A stretch of DNA of 64,000 nt from Lingula anatina. Lineage: Eukaryota; Brachiopoda; Lingulata; Lingulida; Lingulidae. Both the position numbers and the translations under genes were made by a program. The notes under the pieces were generated by a model. That model worked only from the letters and a program-made list of their open reading frames with translations. It had not been told where the DNA came from and made no database searches. Each line of letters starts with the position of its first letter. Position 1 is the stretch's first letter. Below are positions 1 through 15,500 of this stretch, piece after piece. The DNA lies in contig NW_019775543.1 of assembly GCF_001039355.2 (NCBI RefSeq), positions 104,114 to 168,113 of the forward strand. The letters are read 5' to 3'.

Positions 1-72
1 TATGGGTATTGTATATATTTGAGAGGGGTCTCATGTGTTTACTAGTTAATTAATGGGTGATGTATATTTCAG

Positions 73-2575
<2,503 letters not shown>

Positions 2576-3825
2576 GGAAATGCCGTAGCTTACAGACTAT
2601 GGAATTGTAATGTGACAGTGTCACAGACAGACTTCAGTGCTCATAAGACACTTCTCATCAAAGAAGAGGAGCAACAGCAAGAGATAATTTTGTTTTATTC
2701 TGGGTCATCCCCCAGCATTTGGACATAAAGTCTGGAACTGGTGGATACATTCTGTTTGTTGGTGTTGACATCATTACATCACTGACTGACAAGTGGATTA
2801 ATGCGGTTTCCATTTAGAAATTCGTCTTTGGTGGAACTGAAGTTATATGGACTGTTATTGTGAAGGGGTCATTGTTTCCAGTGTTAGAGAGAGTTCTTAA
2901 TTTATTTCCTTACAAACCTCTCTTGTTGCCAGAGAGCAGCTAGCAAATGGCAGCTCTGCCTCCAGGTGAATTTGTTTGGGGAGTTGCAGACATGGTGATG
3001 ATGTTCCACATGTGCAGCCCTTTAAAATGATATGGCGAATTGTGCCGCCCAACCTGTCAATCATATACAGAGTAATTTAGCTGCCAGTTGCCATCTTTGC
3101 TGTCGTTATTTCTTTTTGCATGCTGCAAATCAGACCAGGCCGGCCTAGGAAATCTTACTTAAAGTGTCTACACTTAAAGTCTGTTAAATCTTGCCTCCTC
3201 ACTTGTTAATGAATGCAAGGCCAATGGTTGTTTGACCAAAGGAAGTGTTACATATGCTTATCTTCATGAACACTGGGTTGAGATTGGCTTCCTATGCCTG
3301 AACTTCAGCAATTGCTTGTGCTTTGCTCCGTAAGGATGTTGACAGTGCCATTTGATTCTGAAGCAGTGAAGACAATTTTCTCATGGCAGGGTGCCATGTG
3401 GGATTTGAAAAAAAGAGCCCCATATAAATATATATAAATGTGTATATTTTTTGGGGGAAATTTACATGTGCATTTTATTTCATGTGTAGATCATTAAAAT
3501 ATGTTGAACCTGATAATGTGTTGTGTTGAAATCCTTGTACTGACATACTTTTAGTAACATATATGTAAGTTAAGAAATTGATGAAGAATACACAAATTAG
3601 TAAAGTGCCCTGATGTTGTATTTGAAGATGATGATGTGACCACATTGCTGCTAAGACTGAATTTGGGGTCATTAGCACCATTGTCCCTGAGCTATGTCCG
3701 CTGCTCACTACCAGTGCCCATTTCTGTAGAAGTGCAGCAGCTGCACAAATATGACAAAGATTTAGAAGAAGTAATGACAGATTTACATCTTTCATAACAA
3801 ATAAATGTGTGTTCCTAGATACACA
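2576..3825 (+). other. CUL3: Probable CUL3 3' UTR
   Basis: No open coding sequence is seen after the stop. The stretch is less AT-rich than the DNA that follows. An AATAAA at 3800-3805 is a candidate polyadenylation signal, and a few weaker ones occur earlier. The extent of the UTR is inferred. Confidence 0.45.
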
Positions 3826-5360
3826 GCATCTAAGACATTTCAGTACCCCGGACATGTGTTATCACCTTGCCTTGGTCAACTACTGAAGGTCAAAATGTGC
3901 AGACACAAGCCCCAAAATTATAAACAAAACATTGATGTATTATTAACAAAGTTATTACTACCACTAAAAACAAACCATTTCCTACATAAATGCAATTAAT
4001 TATCTTTATTGCAGTTTTATGTAGCCAAATGTTCACAAGCACAACGAAGATCTTTTTTTGCTCCAATGTAAATAAGATAAGTCCATATGACTGAAAATTG
4101 TCATTTATTAATGACAAAAACTAATAAGATATAAAGTTACAAAACTGGGGAGATAATATAACATCCCCCAAACTATATAACTACCATAATATAAATATAA
4201 GAAAGTAGGTTAATGAGTGTAACCAAGATTGATTAAGAAAAATATGAGGAATCACAACAGCTATAGGAGCAAAAAGATGGCACAAATGAAAATAAAAGGC
4301 CATAAGATGTGAGAGAAGCTGGCTACATAAATCATATTTTTAGCTTTCTTCCAACTTAAAATCATGATCAAGTAAAAGAGCCAGAGAAATTTGTATTCCA
4401 TTTAATCTGGAACTGCCCTACACACAGAGCCAAAAAGTGTACTAAATAAAGATTAATCTTATGGTGGTCTGAACTGACAAATATACAAGCTTTTACCTAA
4501 TCTTTAACAAATATATGGTCAAGAAGATTAATAAGAGAAGATAAAACATAGCAACATTTTATCCAAAATAGACAGATCAATTTCAGTGTTGTGGTTCTGA
4601 TTATATCAATAAAAATGCATTGGTAGAGTTTTAAAAAAATATAATCTATAACAATGAAAAGGATCTCTTAACACCACCACTTTTCATGTTTAAAATATAA
4701 AAAAAGAAAATAAAATTATTTTAATTTATAAACATTGGTTGAAGGCAGGTATCTGCTGGTATGTCAATGGTTTTCTTAACTAGTGTCCGATCATTCGTTA
4801 TTTTGACAAATAGTGTCTTTTTAAAAGACCACTGTTCCTGAAACAAATTTCATTGTATTTTAAGGTTTGCTGTGATTAGTGAAAAGAACTAGAGCTTTAA
4901 ATATGGGACACAATTGTTTACAATTGTCAAACTATTCATTCCATGCAATTTTGATATTAAAGCACAATAAAGAAACAAAGGACATATATAATATTCTGAG
5001 CAAACAAAGTGAAATGAGAGAAATAAATAGAAGAAAACAATAAGCAACGGAAATATAGATGAAAAATAGAGGAAAATATACATACAAAGGAAAATTTGCA
5101 CAAAAGTCCACCATACAATGCCCCTACAATACCTATGCAATTCCCGTGCGGGGATTGCGTAATGCCATCTCGGTATGGTTACAGTCTACGGGCTTTCAAT
5201 TTCAAAAACTTGTCAAAAGTCACAGCTTGAAAAAAATCGTAGACACTGCGGCGGCCTTAAATCCGTACGATCCCATCTACCTCCACTCAGACGCTGAACG
5301 AAAGGGAATTACCGACAGTATGCAACATTGGTCAAAAAGGTTGTCCTACCCGAAATTCCA
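3826..5360. other. Intergenic, AT-rich, no gene seen
   Basis: Short chance ORFs only. Homopolymer runs and AT-rich text; no splice-linked coding signal found on either strand. Confidence 0.6.
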
Positions 5361-5379
5361 TGTGCTTTTATTTTCAGAT

Positions 5380-5810
5380 GATCACAGCTGTATGCTGTGT
5401 CTGTACATACTGTATAGCCATCACCTGCGTCTGTCGTCGCCATCGTCGTCGCCGTGCACTTTCACCGATAACACGATAAGTGAAAAACTGTTTTACCTTT
5501 TGGCTTGAAACTTACAGAACTGATGAATATTCATAATACGCAGGTCAAGTTCAAAAATCAGCATGATCGGGCCATTTTTATCAAAGTTATGCTGTTTTTT
5601 TCACTTTTTTCAGCTTATATGCAACACTGATAACACATTTCAAGGAAAATCGATTGGTCAATTGTCTTGAAATTCAAAGGAGTTATCAGTATTACTGAAA
5701 TACAGATTAAGTTCGAAAATAAGCTTGATCGGTTAAGTTTTGGTGAAGTTATACCTTTTTTGTAAATAAGTGTTTTTTCCTCGGATTTAATTCTTAGGCA
5801 TGTTAACAGT
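5380..5810. repeat. Interspersed element with ~161-bp tandem core (copy 1)
   Basis: Shares near-identical text with 50031-50415: a CTGTACAT end, a GTCGTCGCC-rich lead, CGATAACACGATAAGTG, TGGCTTGAAACTTACAGAAC, ATGAATATTCATAATACGC and a TTTTTTCACTTTTTTCAGC end. The GATAACAC mark recurs at 5467 and 5629, a period of about 162. The second unit here is decayed. No coding capacity. Confidence 0.75.
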
Positions 5811-6129
5811 CTCATTTTTTAACTTATTAGATATGTAAAGGTGTTCTTTTGACATTTTCTGCATCTTAACAATATTGTTAGTTGATCATATAAATGATGG
5901 TAAACCTGTTATTGTGTAATGAAGTGTCAAAAATGGAAATAAACTCATACCTTTATAGTTTGTCAGATTCAATCATTCACTATGTTCAGAATCTCAGAAT
6001 GGAGCAAATTGGACATTTAAAATTGTTCTATTGATATTTTTTCCTATGTCAACAATTTACTTAGTTGATCGTTTAAAAATAACAGGAAATCGATTATTTT
6101 GTGTTATGTAAAAAAGGTGTTGAAAATGG

Positions 6130-6800
6130 AAATAAATCCATTTCAATACAGTTCTCTTGTTTACATTTTGGCATTTCAAGGTTTGACTCTGAACTTCCAT
6201 GGACTTGAAAACTTTAGCTTGTCACATTTTCTGAATATCTGTGATACATTTATTTTATTATTAAAAATTGATGGTCATTATACTGTTAAGCATTATGTAA
6301 TATTACATCACAATTGAAGTTAACCCTGTTTTGGGCACTGCCGCCATAGTGACCATTAAAGCAAAACCATGCCACCTACTCTTCTCACACTTACAGAAAA
6401 GAAACATGGAACTTGATTAATTTTTCTGGAAGTTATACATTTTTTCGCGAAAACTTAAGGTGTAACTTTAACTTCCATGGGCTATGAAAACCTGTGCTAG
6501 TCATAATTGATGGTCATTATGCTGTTATGCATTATGTAATATTGCATCAAATTTGAAGAAACCCCAATTTGGGCACTGCCTTCATAGTGACCATTAAAGA
6601 AAAATCATGTCACTTACTCTTCTTGACATGCAGATCAAATAAGAAAACCAGTTCAATTGGATTATCATTTTTATTGGATTAATGCAATTTTCATGTGAAA
6701 TTTTCATTTTTCTCGGTCTGGCACTTTCTAAGTGTGTACTTTAACTCTCATGGCCCTGAAACCTTATCCTTTTACTTTCATCGGTATCACCTGTTGTGCA
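6130..6800. repeat. Degenerate tandem repeat, period about 239 bp
   Basis: GATGGTCATTAT...TTAAGCATTATGTAATATT and GGGCACTGCC..CATAGTGACC occur near 6270-6365 and again near 6509-6600. The preceding part of the unit (ACTTCCATGG / ACTCTCATGGCCCTGAAA) is found three times, near 6195, 6470 and 6745. No gene seen. Confidence 0.6.
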
Positions 6801-7562
6801 TAATTAAAATTTGAAGTTGACTTTGCAGTTTAGTATAATGTATTATTGCATCAGAATTAACAATATTCTATTTTGTGAATTATTATTTTCTTCTTTTTGT
6901 CTGTACATTTGACAGCTTTGCTGCCTTGTTTTTTATTTCAGATACCATATCTTACGTGAATAATCGTTCAGAAAATACCAAATAGCGGTAAAAATATTTA
7001 TATTTTGTAATATTAATTCAAATTTAGAATATGCACCTCCTGTACTCTAGTGTTTGTCTGTGAGTTCAGAGGTAAAGAAATGTCTTTCAAGTTAAAAAGA
7101 CACCGCCAAAGGCAAATATCACCAAATTTACACAAAATTAGCATTAGCATGTGCTCGTTAAGGGTCACGTATCTAACAGCGTGTGTGCAATTATTGTTAT
7201 TATATACGTGTACAGTACGGGCATCGCATTTCAAATGTAATCTATGCTTAACCTAGGAATACGAGTAAATAATGTAAACTTGAAACTTTAGTCTACTTTT
7301 ATATCCTGTCAATCATACTCATATAGGGAGCTTTTTGATAAAATCAGCCCAAAATACGCAAACACACATAAATCGTAATCCAACAAATGAACTTTTTTCT
7401 ACTTTAATTGATGACTGTCAATCAAATTCGTCAAATGTGACGGCTTAATTGACAGTTTTGTAACTATCAGAATACTTACTTAAATCACTCAAACACTATT
7501 ACTAGGTTTATCTGATCTGACAAAAAATTAATATTAATCGAGTAAATTTCAAACCTTCGTTA

Positions 7563-8703
7563 GGGCCCCTTTACACTAGTCGGCGTCCTTTCTGCGTCCC
7601 TTCTGCGTTCAAAAATGTGGTCAGGACGCTCAACGGTCGCCAAAGCAATTAAATCGTGTCTCAGTGTAAAGTCGTCTGCGTCCCTTGTGCGTCCTTTGAA
7701 CGACCGAATCTTGATTTTACCTGTAAAACTGCGAGCAACCTGCCTGCCTCCACTGTACGTCCCCTGTGCAACCCAATGCGTCCATTGCGATTTTTGAGCG
7801 ACCATTGAACATTCTTGCCGTGTTCTCTGTACCTTCATCGGCGATCAGTGGCGTCTATTCTACGATCATTCTGCATCCTGCTTGACCGATGAGCGTTGTT
7901 TGGGCGTCCTTCTCTATATTCTAACTCATATTCTTTCATCGGTCCTAACCAGGTCATCCGATAAAGAACATTTCCAGCACACAAAACAAATAAATGGGAA
8001 TAAACGCTTTAAACTATAGTGATGCAAGGTCTACATGGACTGATAAACAGTCAGACGTTCATTGTTATCCTTATAAGAAGGATGGACAGGCGCCGAAAAC
8101 GAGAAAGTGTGACTGACACAACATAGAATATTTGAATCCATTTTCAAATGACGCATTCTGCAAAATGTTCTGACAATTAATTCATCTTGTAAAAAAGGGC
8201 AAAATATTCGTTTTATAACAACCTAAAAAAATGGATCGTTTCATGAATTTTAGGGTAAAAACAGAATACTGTTGCCCTTAGAATTCCTGTCTGGTGAAAA
8301 ATACTTCATCACGGCCCCGTTTGAGAGTGAAAAAAAAATGGACGATCTTTGAGTTTTCATTCTGCAACCGACGCGATGCTTGTGCCTCCTTTCTACGACC
8401 GCGGCGATGCTTGTGCGTCCTCTCTGCGACCGCAGCGTTGCTTGTGCGTCCTCTCTGCGACCACGGCGATGCTTGTGCGTCCTTTCTGCGTCCATTGAGC
8501 GACCATCCTCCATCGCGTTCTCTCTGCGATTGTTTTGAACATGCTCAAAACATCGCGGCGTCCATGGCGTCCTCGGCGATGCTTGAACGTTCTCTGTGCG
8601 ACCTTGGCGATCACTGTGCGTTCTTTGAGCGTCCGACGGCGTCCTGGCTAGTTTCATGGACGCACAAAGGACGCAGAAAGGACGCCGTCCAGTGTAAAGG
8701 GGG
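7563..8703. mobile_element. Non-autonomous DNA transposon with terminal inverted repeats
   Basis: The left end reads CCCCTTTACACTAGTCGGCG and continues TCCTTTCTGCGTCCCTTCTG. The right end, reverse complemented, reads CCCCTTTACACTGGACGGCG and continues TCCTTTCTGCGTCCTTTGTG. The ends match over about 40 bp with few differences. The interior is unusually GC- and CpG-rich at both ends and contains no transposase-like ORF; the ORFs found are products of repeated GCGTCC text. A clear target duplication was not identified. The superfamily is not assigned. Confidence 0.8.
8373..8496. repeat. 31-bp minisatellite inside the transposon
   Basis: Four tandem units of the form GCGATGCTTGTGCGTCCTCT followed by CTGCGACCGCG, differing by one to three bases. 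The unit also resembles the element's terminal GCGTCCTTTCTGCGTCC motif. Confidence 0.8.
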
Positions 8704-10070
8704 TTTTACTGGTCAAATAACAAATCTCAAGAAGTAATTTGTAAATTTTGATTAAATTCTTAGCTAAAATGCTTATTTTCGAGAGGAAAAGGTGATTACA
8801 ATTTTAACCGAAGCCGGGTACTGAAATATTTTATTCAATTTTTCTATTGCCTTTTTCCACGGAGGTCGGTCCTCTTGGAGCAGTCTAGTTAACCTTGTTT
8901 TGAAAATTCCATGTAGGGAGTAATTTGCGTACGTGCATAGCCAAGCTGAATCTATGAATATTTCAGTCCTTCAAACAAAAGCACGCGAAAGTGTATTCAT
9001 TGATGATTATATTCAATTTAAAAACACCTGCATGTCATTGTAATTTTAGTGTTTGTCGAAGCTATTACGAGTTGTGTAATGTTGCTCGCGTGGAAATAAC
9101 ATTAAAGATGCAGGCCAATGATGAATACATTACTGTGAATGCGCAAAGTGCAGCTGATTCAAATCCGGTTTCACCATTATCTCTCTACATTTACTGCAGA
9201 GCAATTTGGTAGTGCGTGAGGAAACTGCATGTAAATGTAGTGCATATATCATCCACAACTATAATATGCCTATTCTGTTTTCTTCACCTTTTTTAGACCT
9301 TTTGGTCTAATCCTTGATGCCTACGACTCAAAAGCTACTAAAACACATTTTATTTCATGTTATGGCGAACAACGGGCTTTTTCGTGTGGAATCAACACAC
9401 AAAGCACCCGTGGATTTATGATGAATCTGAGAAGTAAGTGGCAGATGATAGCAGCAATATAGTACAGTTTGTCGTCTTCAATATTCCGAAACCTAGGGTC
9501 CGTCACATGTGACTGTATCAGTCACGCTAACAGGAAATTTGTAGGACATCTATATGGCTTCCTGATATGACGGACACCTTGTGAAACCTTTTGAGACAAT
9601 ATTCACTGCAATGTCTTCATCTCCCAGGTAATAGGCCCCGTAGAACTATCGGTGTTGGTGACTTTTTTTTTTTTTTTTTTTTTGCAAAGCACTTTGTCAT
9701 ATAAAAACTTTGAGGCGGTTAAACATTTACTGGTATTTACACTATTGCACCATTATCAACAAGTCACATATAAAAAATATGATCACTGGTATATTTCTTT
9801 GTTGATGCAATTTTCCGTATAAAATAAACCTCCTGAGACCAGTGCAAATGACATGCATCTATAGTTTCAAATGAACGTGTCAAAATGCCCTTTGTACCCC
9901 TCTGATGGTTGGGTCTTGGGTATGGGCCTATGGATCCTAGATAGACATGGTAAACTGTTTAACTCCAAATTTGCCTTTGTAAGTATAATCTGAGTATTTA
10001 CACCCAATATTCCTTCAGAGCTGAATTGATGTTCTCGTTTTTAAAAAGTATATAGGTTTACATATATCAA
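8704..10070. other. Intergenic, no gene seen
   Basis: Only short chance ORFs. Contains a poly-T run at about 9662-9683. No coding exon or RNA gene recognised. Confidence 0.55.
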
Positions 10071-10328
10071 CTAGAAAAGCACTCAGAGAGCGCAGACCTC
10101 CGCCAAGGCAGCAAAGTCTCCATCCAATGCCGTTTCACCCCTAAATTTTCGATAATTTTGATTATTGATTATTGATCCGGATCACCACCACAAACTAATC
10201 ATCTGTTCCTTGGCCCACTTCTGACAGTTCCTGAAAATTTCACCAAAAACCTTTTTGAGTTATGTTGATGACAGACAGATAGACAAACAGGGGTGAAAAC
10301 ATAACCTCCTTGGCAGAGGTAATAAAAT
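10070..10328. repeat. RTE-like / SINE-tail interspersed repeat
   Basis: AGCGCAGACCTCCGCCAAGG at the left and ACCTCCTTGGCAGAGGTAAT at the right form inverted ends. The interior has GATCCGGATCACCACCA, TTTTTGAGTTATGTTGATGA and a GACAGACAGATAGACAAACA run. This text resembles the 3' tails of RTE-type non-LTR elements that are widespread in fish and marine invertebrates; the family assignment is from memory and not checked. Confidence 0.5.
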
Positions 10329-12538
10329 CTTTGCTTCAGCGCCCCATTACCCATTTATATAGGTAAAGCGCTACACAGCTCCTCTTGCTTATATTCAAGA
10401 ACGATCGTATGGTAGGATGGGGAATATAGTTGAGAACCTTTATCAGTAGGGTGTGCTATGATTGATATGTGTATGAGTGCGTGGGTACAGTACGGAAACA
10501 CCACAGCAATGATGTATTTTGCTACAAAAAAAATCTTTTCGTAGAAATTTTAACTTGTGAAAACAAGAAAAATAATGGAGGCATTTAATTAAATGTTGTT
10601 TTAACACCTAATAAACCACACAACCCCCCCCCCCAAGGTCCACTTACAGTCAATTTTAAAATAACGTTAGTTCATTTATAAAGGTGTTCGTTTAATGAAT
10701 GTAATATGCATTTTAAATTTTCATAGCTGAGCATCAATAATTCTAAAACACGATCTTGCTTTGCTGCTACTAATGCACCATACCTGTATGCATTTCATTT
10801 ATATGGCGATACATGTCTTGGGCTTGATTAGGATTTGTTAAAATTAAATCACATTTATTCTGTTATCATATAACCATAAGCATTGACAGAGCTCTCCACG
10901 ACATGCTCATGGGCACATCATTATAAAGCGAGTTGATGATGTGGTTTTCTTTCCCCATCCAATCGTTTGATATCAATTTATTTATATGAAAGTCACAAAA
11001 TCTCCCATGGTTTTGTTTGCTTAAGATGTAATGTAGCCATTAACAAGAGACATGTCTCAGAAGGCTTTGAGTAGCGTATTATTTTTCACACTTGATCCGC
11101 TTAGTCCTTGTTTTTGAATAAAATCCCTATGATCCATAAGCCTGTATTATCGAGTGGCGTAAGTTTTCTTGAGGTGTAAGTTTGATTAGTGTTCTAAGAC
11201 TCCTAGAGTTTCACACATACCTAATTAAGGTGCACCTGCAATGCTTGAGTTATGTGCTAAAGAAAAAAAACCCAGATGCGTTGTCTCAAAAACCCGAAAA
11301 TCCAGGCAAGTATTTTTGAACTGCTAGTTCCTGACAAAATTACAACAATGGTGTCCCTAAATACTGCCTGTAAATAGCACAGTGTGAGGTATGAAAATTA
11401 ACACCTAGGCCCTTCAAACCTCCCTCCGTCTTTTTTTCTTCCTGTTTCACCCATTCAAATGTGTTCAACAGAATAACTAAAAACGCTGAGTTGGTCTGAC
11501 CTGAGCAAAAAAGTTGACCACCAAATATTTCAATATGGAANCCTCACTGATCTTTTGGCATATGGACTCCATTGTTTATCCCTGATTTGACAGATTGTCA
11601 TAGACAGAAACATCAAGAGACAAAAAATATTTGGATGTTCCCAATGGGAATTTGGTAATTCATAAAACGAGAAATAGCAGTGCTGACCTGACACTGCCTA
11701 TCTACAACTTTCAGCTTGAATAAAAAGAAACATTTCTTACAAGCAAATTATTGTAATTTCAAAGCTTAACTCACAAAACATGGAAATACCAGTACCCTAA
11801 ATGACTGTATGCTGCCACCAGAGCAGAACTGGCTGCTGGTATTGGCACTAATTTCTTAGTAACCCTGCATCAATCTTAATAATTGAAATAAACAATACCC
11901 GAGCAACAAAGCAAAATAGTCTGTTTCTATATGTGAGATATTTTCTGCTTTGTTGGGTGGCACTTGTATTTAAGATTTTTGTATAACTGTAGTACAATAG
12001 TCATATGAAGTTGTATGCCACTGGTTTACAATCACAAAAACAGAAAAGAACAAGTCAGGAAGCCGTAACTTTGTAGCCATTGTACTGGTATATATAAAAC
12101 CTATATATGATTATTCAAGCAAGGCTATACACACACTGTCTTCAAGTTTATGGGTTCCAACATCTGTGCCATCTCCTGAGCAGGCTGCCACTGGTTAAAA
12201 TTCACTGTCATTCCTTTCCTATCTAATTTCAATGTATAATCTTGGCTTCCACTCCATTTTTTTTTCACGACTGCCTCATTTATTAATTTAGGACTTCCAC
12301 AGATGGCCAACCTGCTTTAATTATCTGAAGATTTAGTGATCTCAGTTAGATTTGACTTGGCTACCAGGTGGCACCATGGCACTGAGGAGGATGAGCAGAT
12401 CTAATTTCCCCAATTCTGTAACTGTAGGTCATATCTGTCACACTTCAAGTCTGCTGCTGGGTTTCATTCAATATTCCCGATTCTGAAAAGAAAAATATCA
12501 TAACAAATTTGGTCTAATATGTCAACATACACATGAAG

Positions 12539-12577
<39 letters not shown>

Positions 12578-15500
12578 CATTTTATGTATCATCAAATAAT
12601 CTACTTTATAAAACAACAGCATTAACACCAGTCTTACCTCCACACAATCTATCAATTAAGTAGTACAAAACTTAATTAGAATAACAAACTGTATAAAATA
12701 CAATAAGGTTTCCCTTTTTCAATTGGAAAACTGATAATCAAAAGCCAGGAATAATCAGATTTGCTGATACCAAAGACCCTATCTAAACATTTTCCTTTAC
12801 AATTGGAAAATTTTCTGGATGTTTGTCTCAACAGTAAAGCCTGGAAAAGGCCAGTTAAGTTATTTATATTTCTGTACAAATTGTGGATGCCTTGTGGTTC
12901 TGAATCACATATACATATATAATGTACGAGACCTAATCAGAAGTACTTGATCAGGCTGCTGTGCTTCTCCTTTGAGATCTCTTGATAGTGCACCATAAGG
13001 ATCACAATCTAATTTAAAACTAAATGGTGCCTAATAAAGAAATGGGTTTTTAGGTGGAAAGGGATTTAACTGCTCTTGGAACACTTGGACTACTTGAGAA
13101 AATGAACAAAGCTTCTAATAAGGATGGGAGAGAGGCCATAGTCTTGAGAAGACCAGGTTCACTTACTTTAAAGTGAACTCATGATGCAAACATGTTACTA
13201 ATAAAAGGGATTGAAAATTTTATATAAATGAACATGCTAGCTAGCTCTGAACTGCATTTCAGTCTGCTCTTTATCAATCCCTGATGCTAGCGAATTTTTG
13301 AAATGAAAATACTGGCAAACAATCCCATACCCATTTTTACCACATTCTGTGTCTCTTTTACCATTGTAATTTATGTTATCTTTTGGCTGAAAATCAAACT
13401 CCTTTAATGGTTCAAATGTTGTAATTTACATTACAAGGGGATAAAACTTGTTCAAGTCCATTTTCTTGGATGTGTACCTTAACTTTTCCACTTTAACTCC
13501 ATCCTCATTAGTAAATCCACATTGCAGATGATAAAAAATTGAAATTATTTACATTTTGTTTCAGGTTCCTTGAATTTCCTATGGCTTTCCCAATGAAGTC
13601 ATATTTCAAAGATTTTTTTTTTTTTCATTATGAAAATGGAAGCATTAACAAACATGCTATTCTTAATTAAATTACATTTCCCCCATTACAACAGACTCTG
13701 GAACAATGAATCAAAAGCATTTGTCACCACACTAAATCTCACACAGGAGGTGACCTTGAGGATGACAGACAGCCTAACTGTAAATGTGGGTCATAAATAA
13801 CACAACTCCGGGATTATGCAAGTTTCATAACTTTGCAATATCAGGGAAAATATTTTTCTTTGGTTCTTTATTTGTTTTTTGCCATCAAGAAGTACACACG
13901 TCAAAGACCCACCTCACAATTTTGCTGTCTCTTACCAATTGGATAAAACCCAATTTAAAACTATATAATGGCATCAACACATTCAGCACACACTTACATA
14001 ATTATGTTCTCAGATTGGCAATGAGAATTGTGACTGGACAACTCTGGACTGTCAAGCTTTGATAACATGAAAAGCAGTAGCGTTTTTTCAATATGATTGA
14101 TTGTCCCAGAAGTGTTGTGCTGATGAAGCAAAGGGCCTTGATCTGTCATAATCTTGTCTTTATCTATATACAAGACATATTCTATGCACAGCATTTACAC
14201 AAGGGTGTTTGGATCAGCTGACACCACATGTGATAATCCAATCAACTTGTGATTGATTGCAATCAAACTAACCAAAACTACTACGCAATGTTTCAGAGGG
14301 TATTGAGGATGTTCACATGTGCTGGTCCAGAGTCCACATTGACACTGTTAAAAGAAGGCATGAGATGGAGTGAACATAAGCAAAGCAAATAAAATTGTAT
14401 AATATACTGCTTGCTTTTAATAACTCCTGGGGCACCAAAAGCTGTTTTCTTGGAAATACTGGAGCCAAACAATGAGTAATACATTCATTAGTCTGGATCA
14501 AGATAAACTGGGCTGGTAGAGTCTGGAACAGTATTAATTGGGTTTAATCTGGGATGAATTGAATGGACTGTTTTCACTATACAGCAAATCTTAATCACAA
14601 TATTCTGATCTAATAAAGCTATATCCGTTTGTGTATGAATGTGTGCATGCACACGCATGACTGTGTGTGTATGTGAGATAATGCTATGTGTGCAAATGGT
14701 ACACCAAAGAGCCTGTACTTTTCATATTTACTTATATATTTAACATCAAATCTATGATTAAATTGTCAATATTTTTTGGGGGGTATATATTCTACAGATT
14801 GTAATCAGTTCCCAAAACCAAAACTACTGGAATGTACACCAACCGTACCTCACTTCAGAAGTTTAGTTCTAAGCAAGTTAAACAGGACTTTAAGGGATAA
14901 AAACTGTTCATTTTGGCCCAAAAATGGATTTCCCTTGGGTAAACGGCAATTTTCCCTTACTTACCATTGGTTTTTAATGAATCTGCTCAGACATTTAAAG
15001 TTAGTCCATGTTTTTTTTTCTAACAAGTGTCGTTTTTTGTAATATCCTCTAAGATTTTTTCAGAGGGTAGCCATCTATGGAGGTCACATGTTCTGATGGC
15101 AAGCACAGATTCCAGAATAATTGCGATAACCGTCATTTTGGTGGTAAAACAGAATTTATTTTATTTCTACATTAGACTCTGGAACAGTTGTTTACAATAT
15201 ATTTATTGTGAAATATGGATCCCATACGAAGAGTGGTTATCCCTTTAACCTAACAGATATAAGACTACAATTAATGAGGCCTAATGTAACCTTTTTCACC
15301 TCATGCTGGCCCATCTTCAATCTAACAACATTTCCAGCTAAGTTAGCAAGAAACTGGGCTAATGATTCCAAGTCTTAACAGAATGAATAACATGTGTACA
15401 GCATGTAAACAGGGATTATTGAATCTTGTAAGTTTCAAATAGACACATGTCAGCACAGCATGGCAATCTGTGTGTGTGTTCATCAAATAGTGCTATATAT

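Noticed and set aside
5059-5508. 149-codon plus-strand frame
   Set aside because: Mostly AT-rich unique DNA running into an interspersed repeat; no splice or homology support.
7560-8737. Several open frames on both strands (Arg/Thr- or Cys/Ser-rich)
   Set aside because: They are translations of GCGTCC-type repeats in the inverted-repeat element.
12125-12310. Minus-strand open frame with a codable look (KKKWSGSQDYTLKLDR)
   Set aside because: Starts at TTG, no homology recognised. Joining it to the last TNKS1BP1-like exon by its acceptor gives a stop after a few codons.
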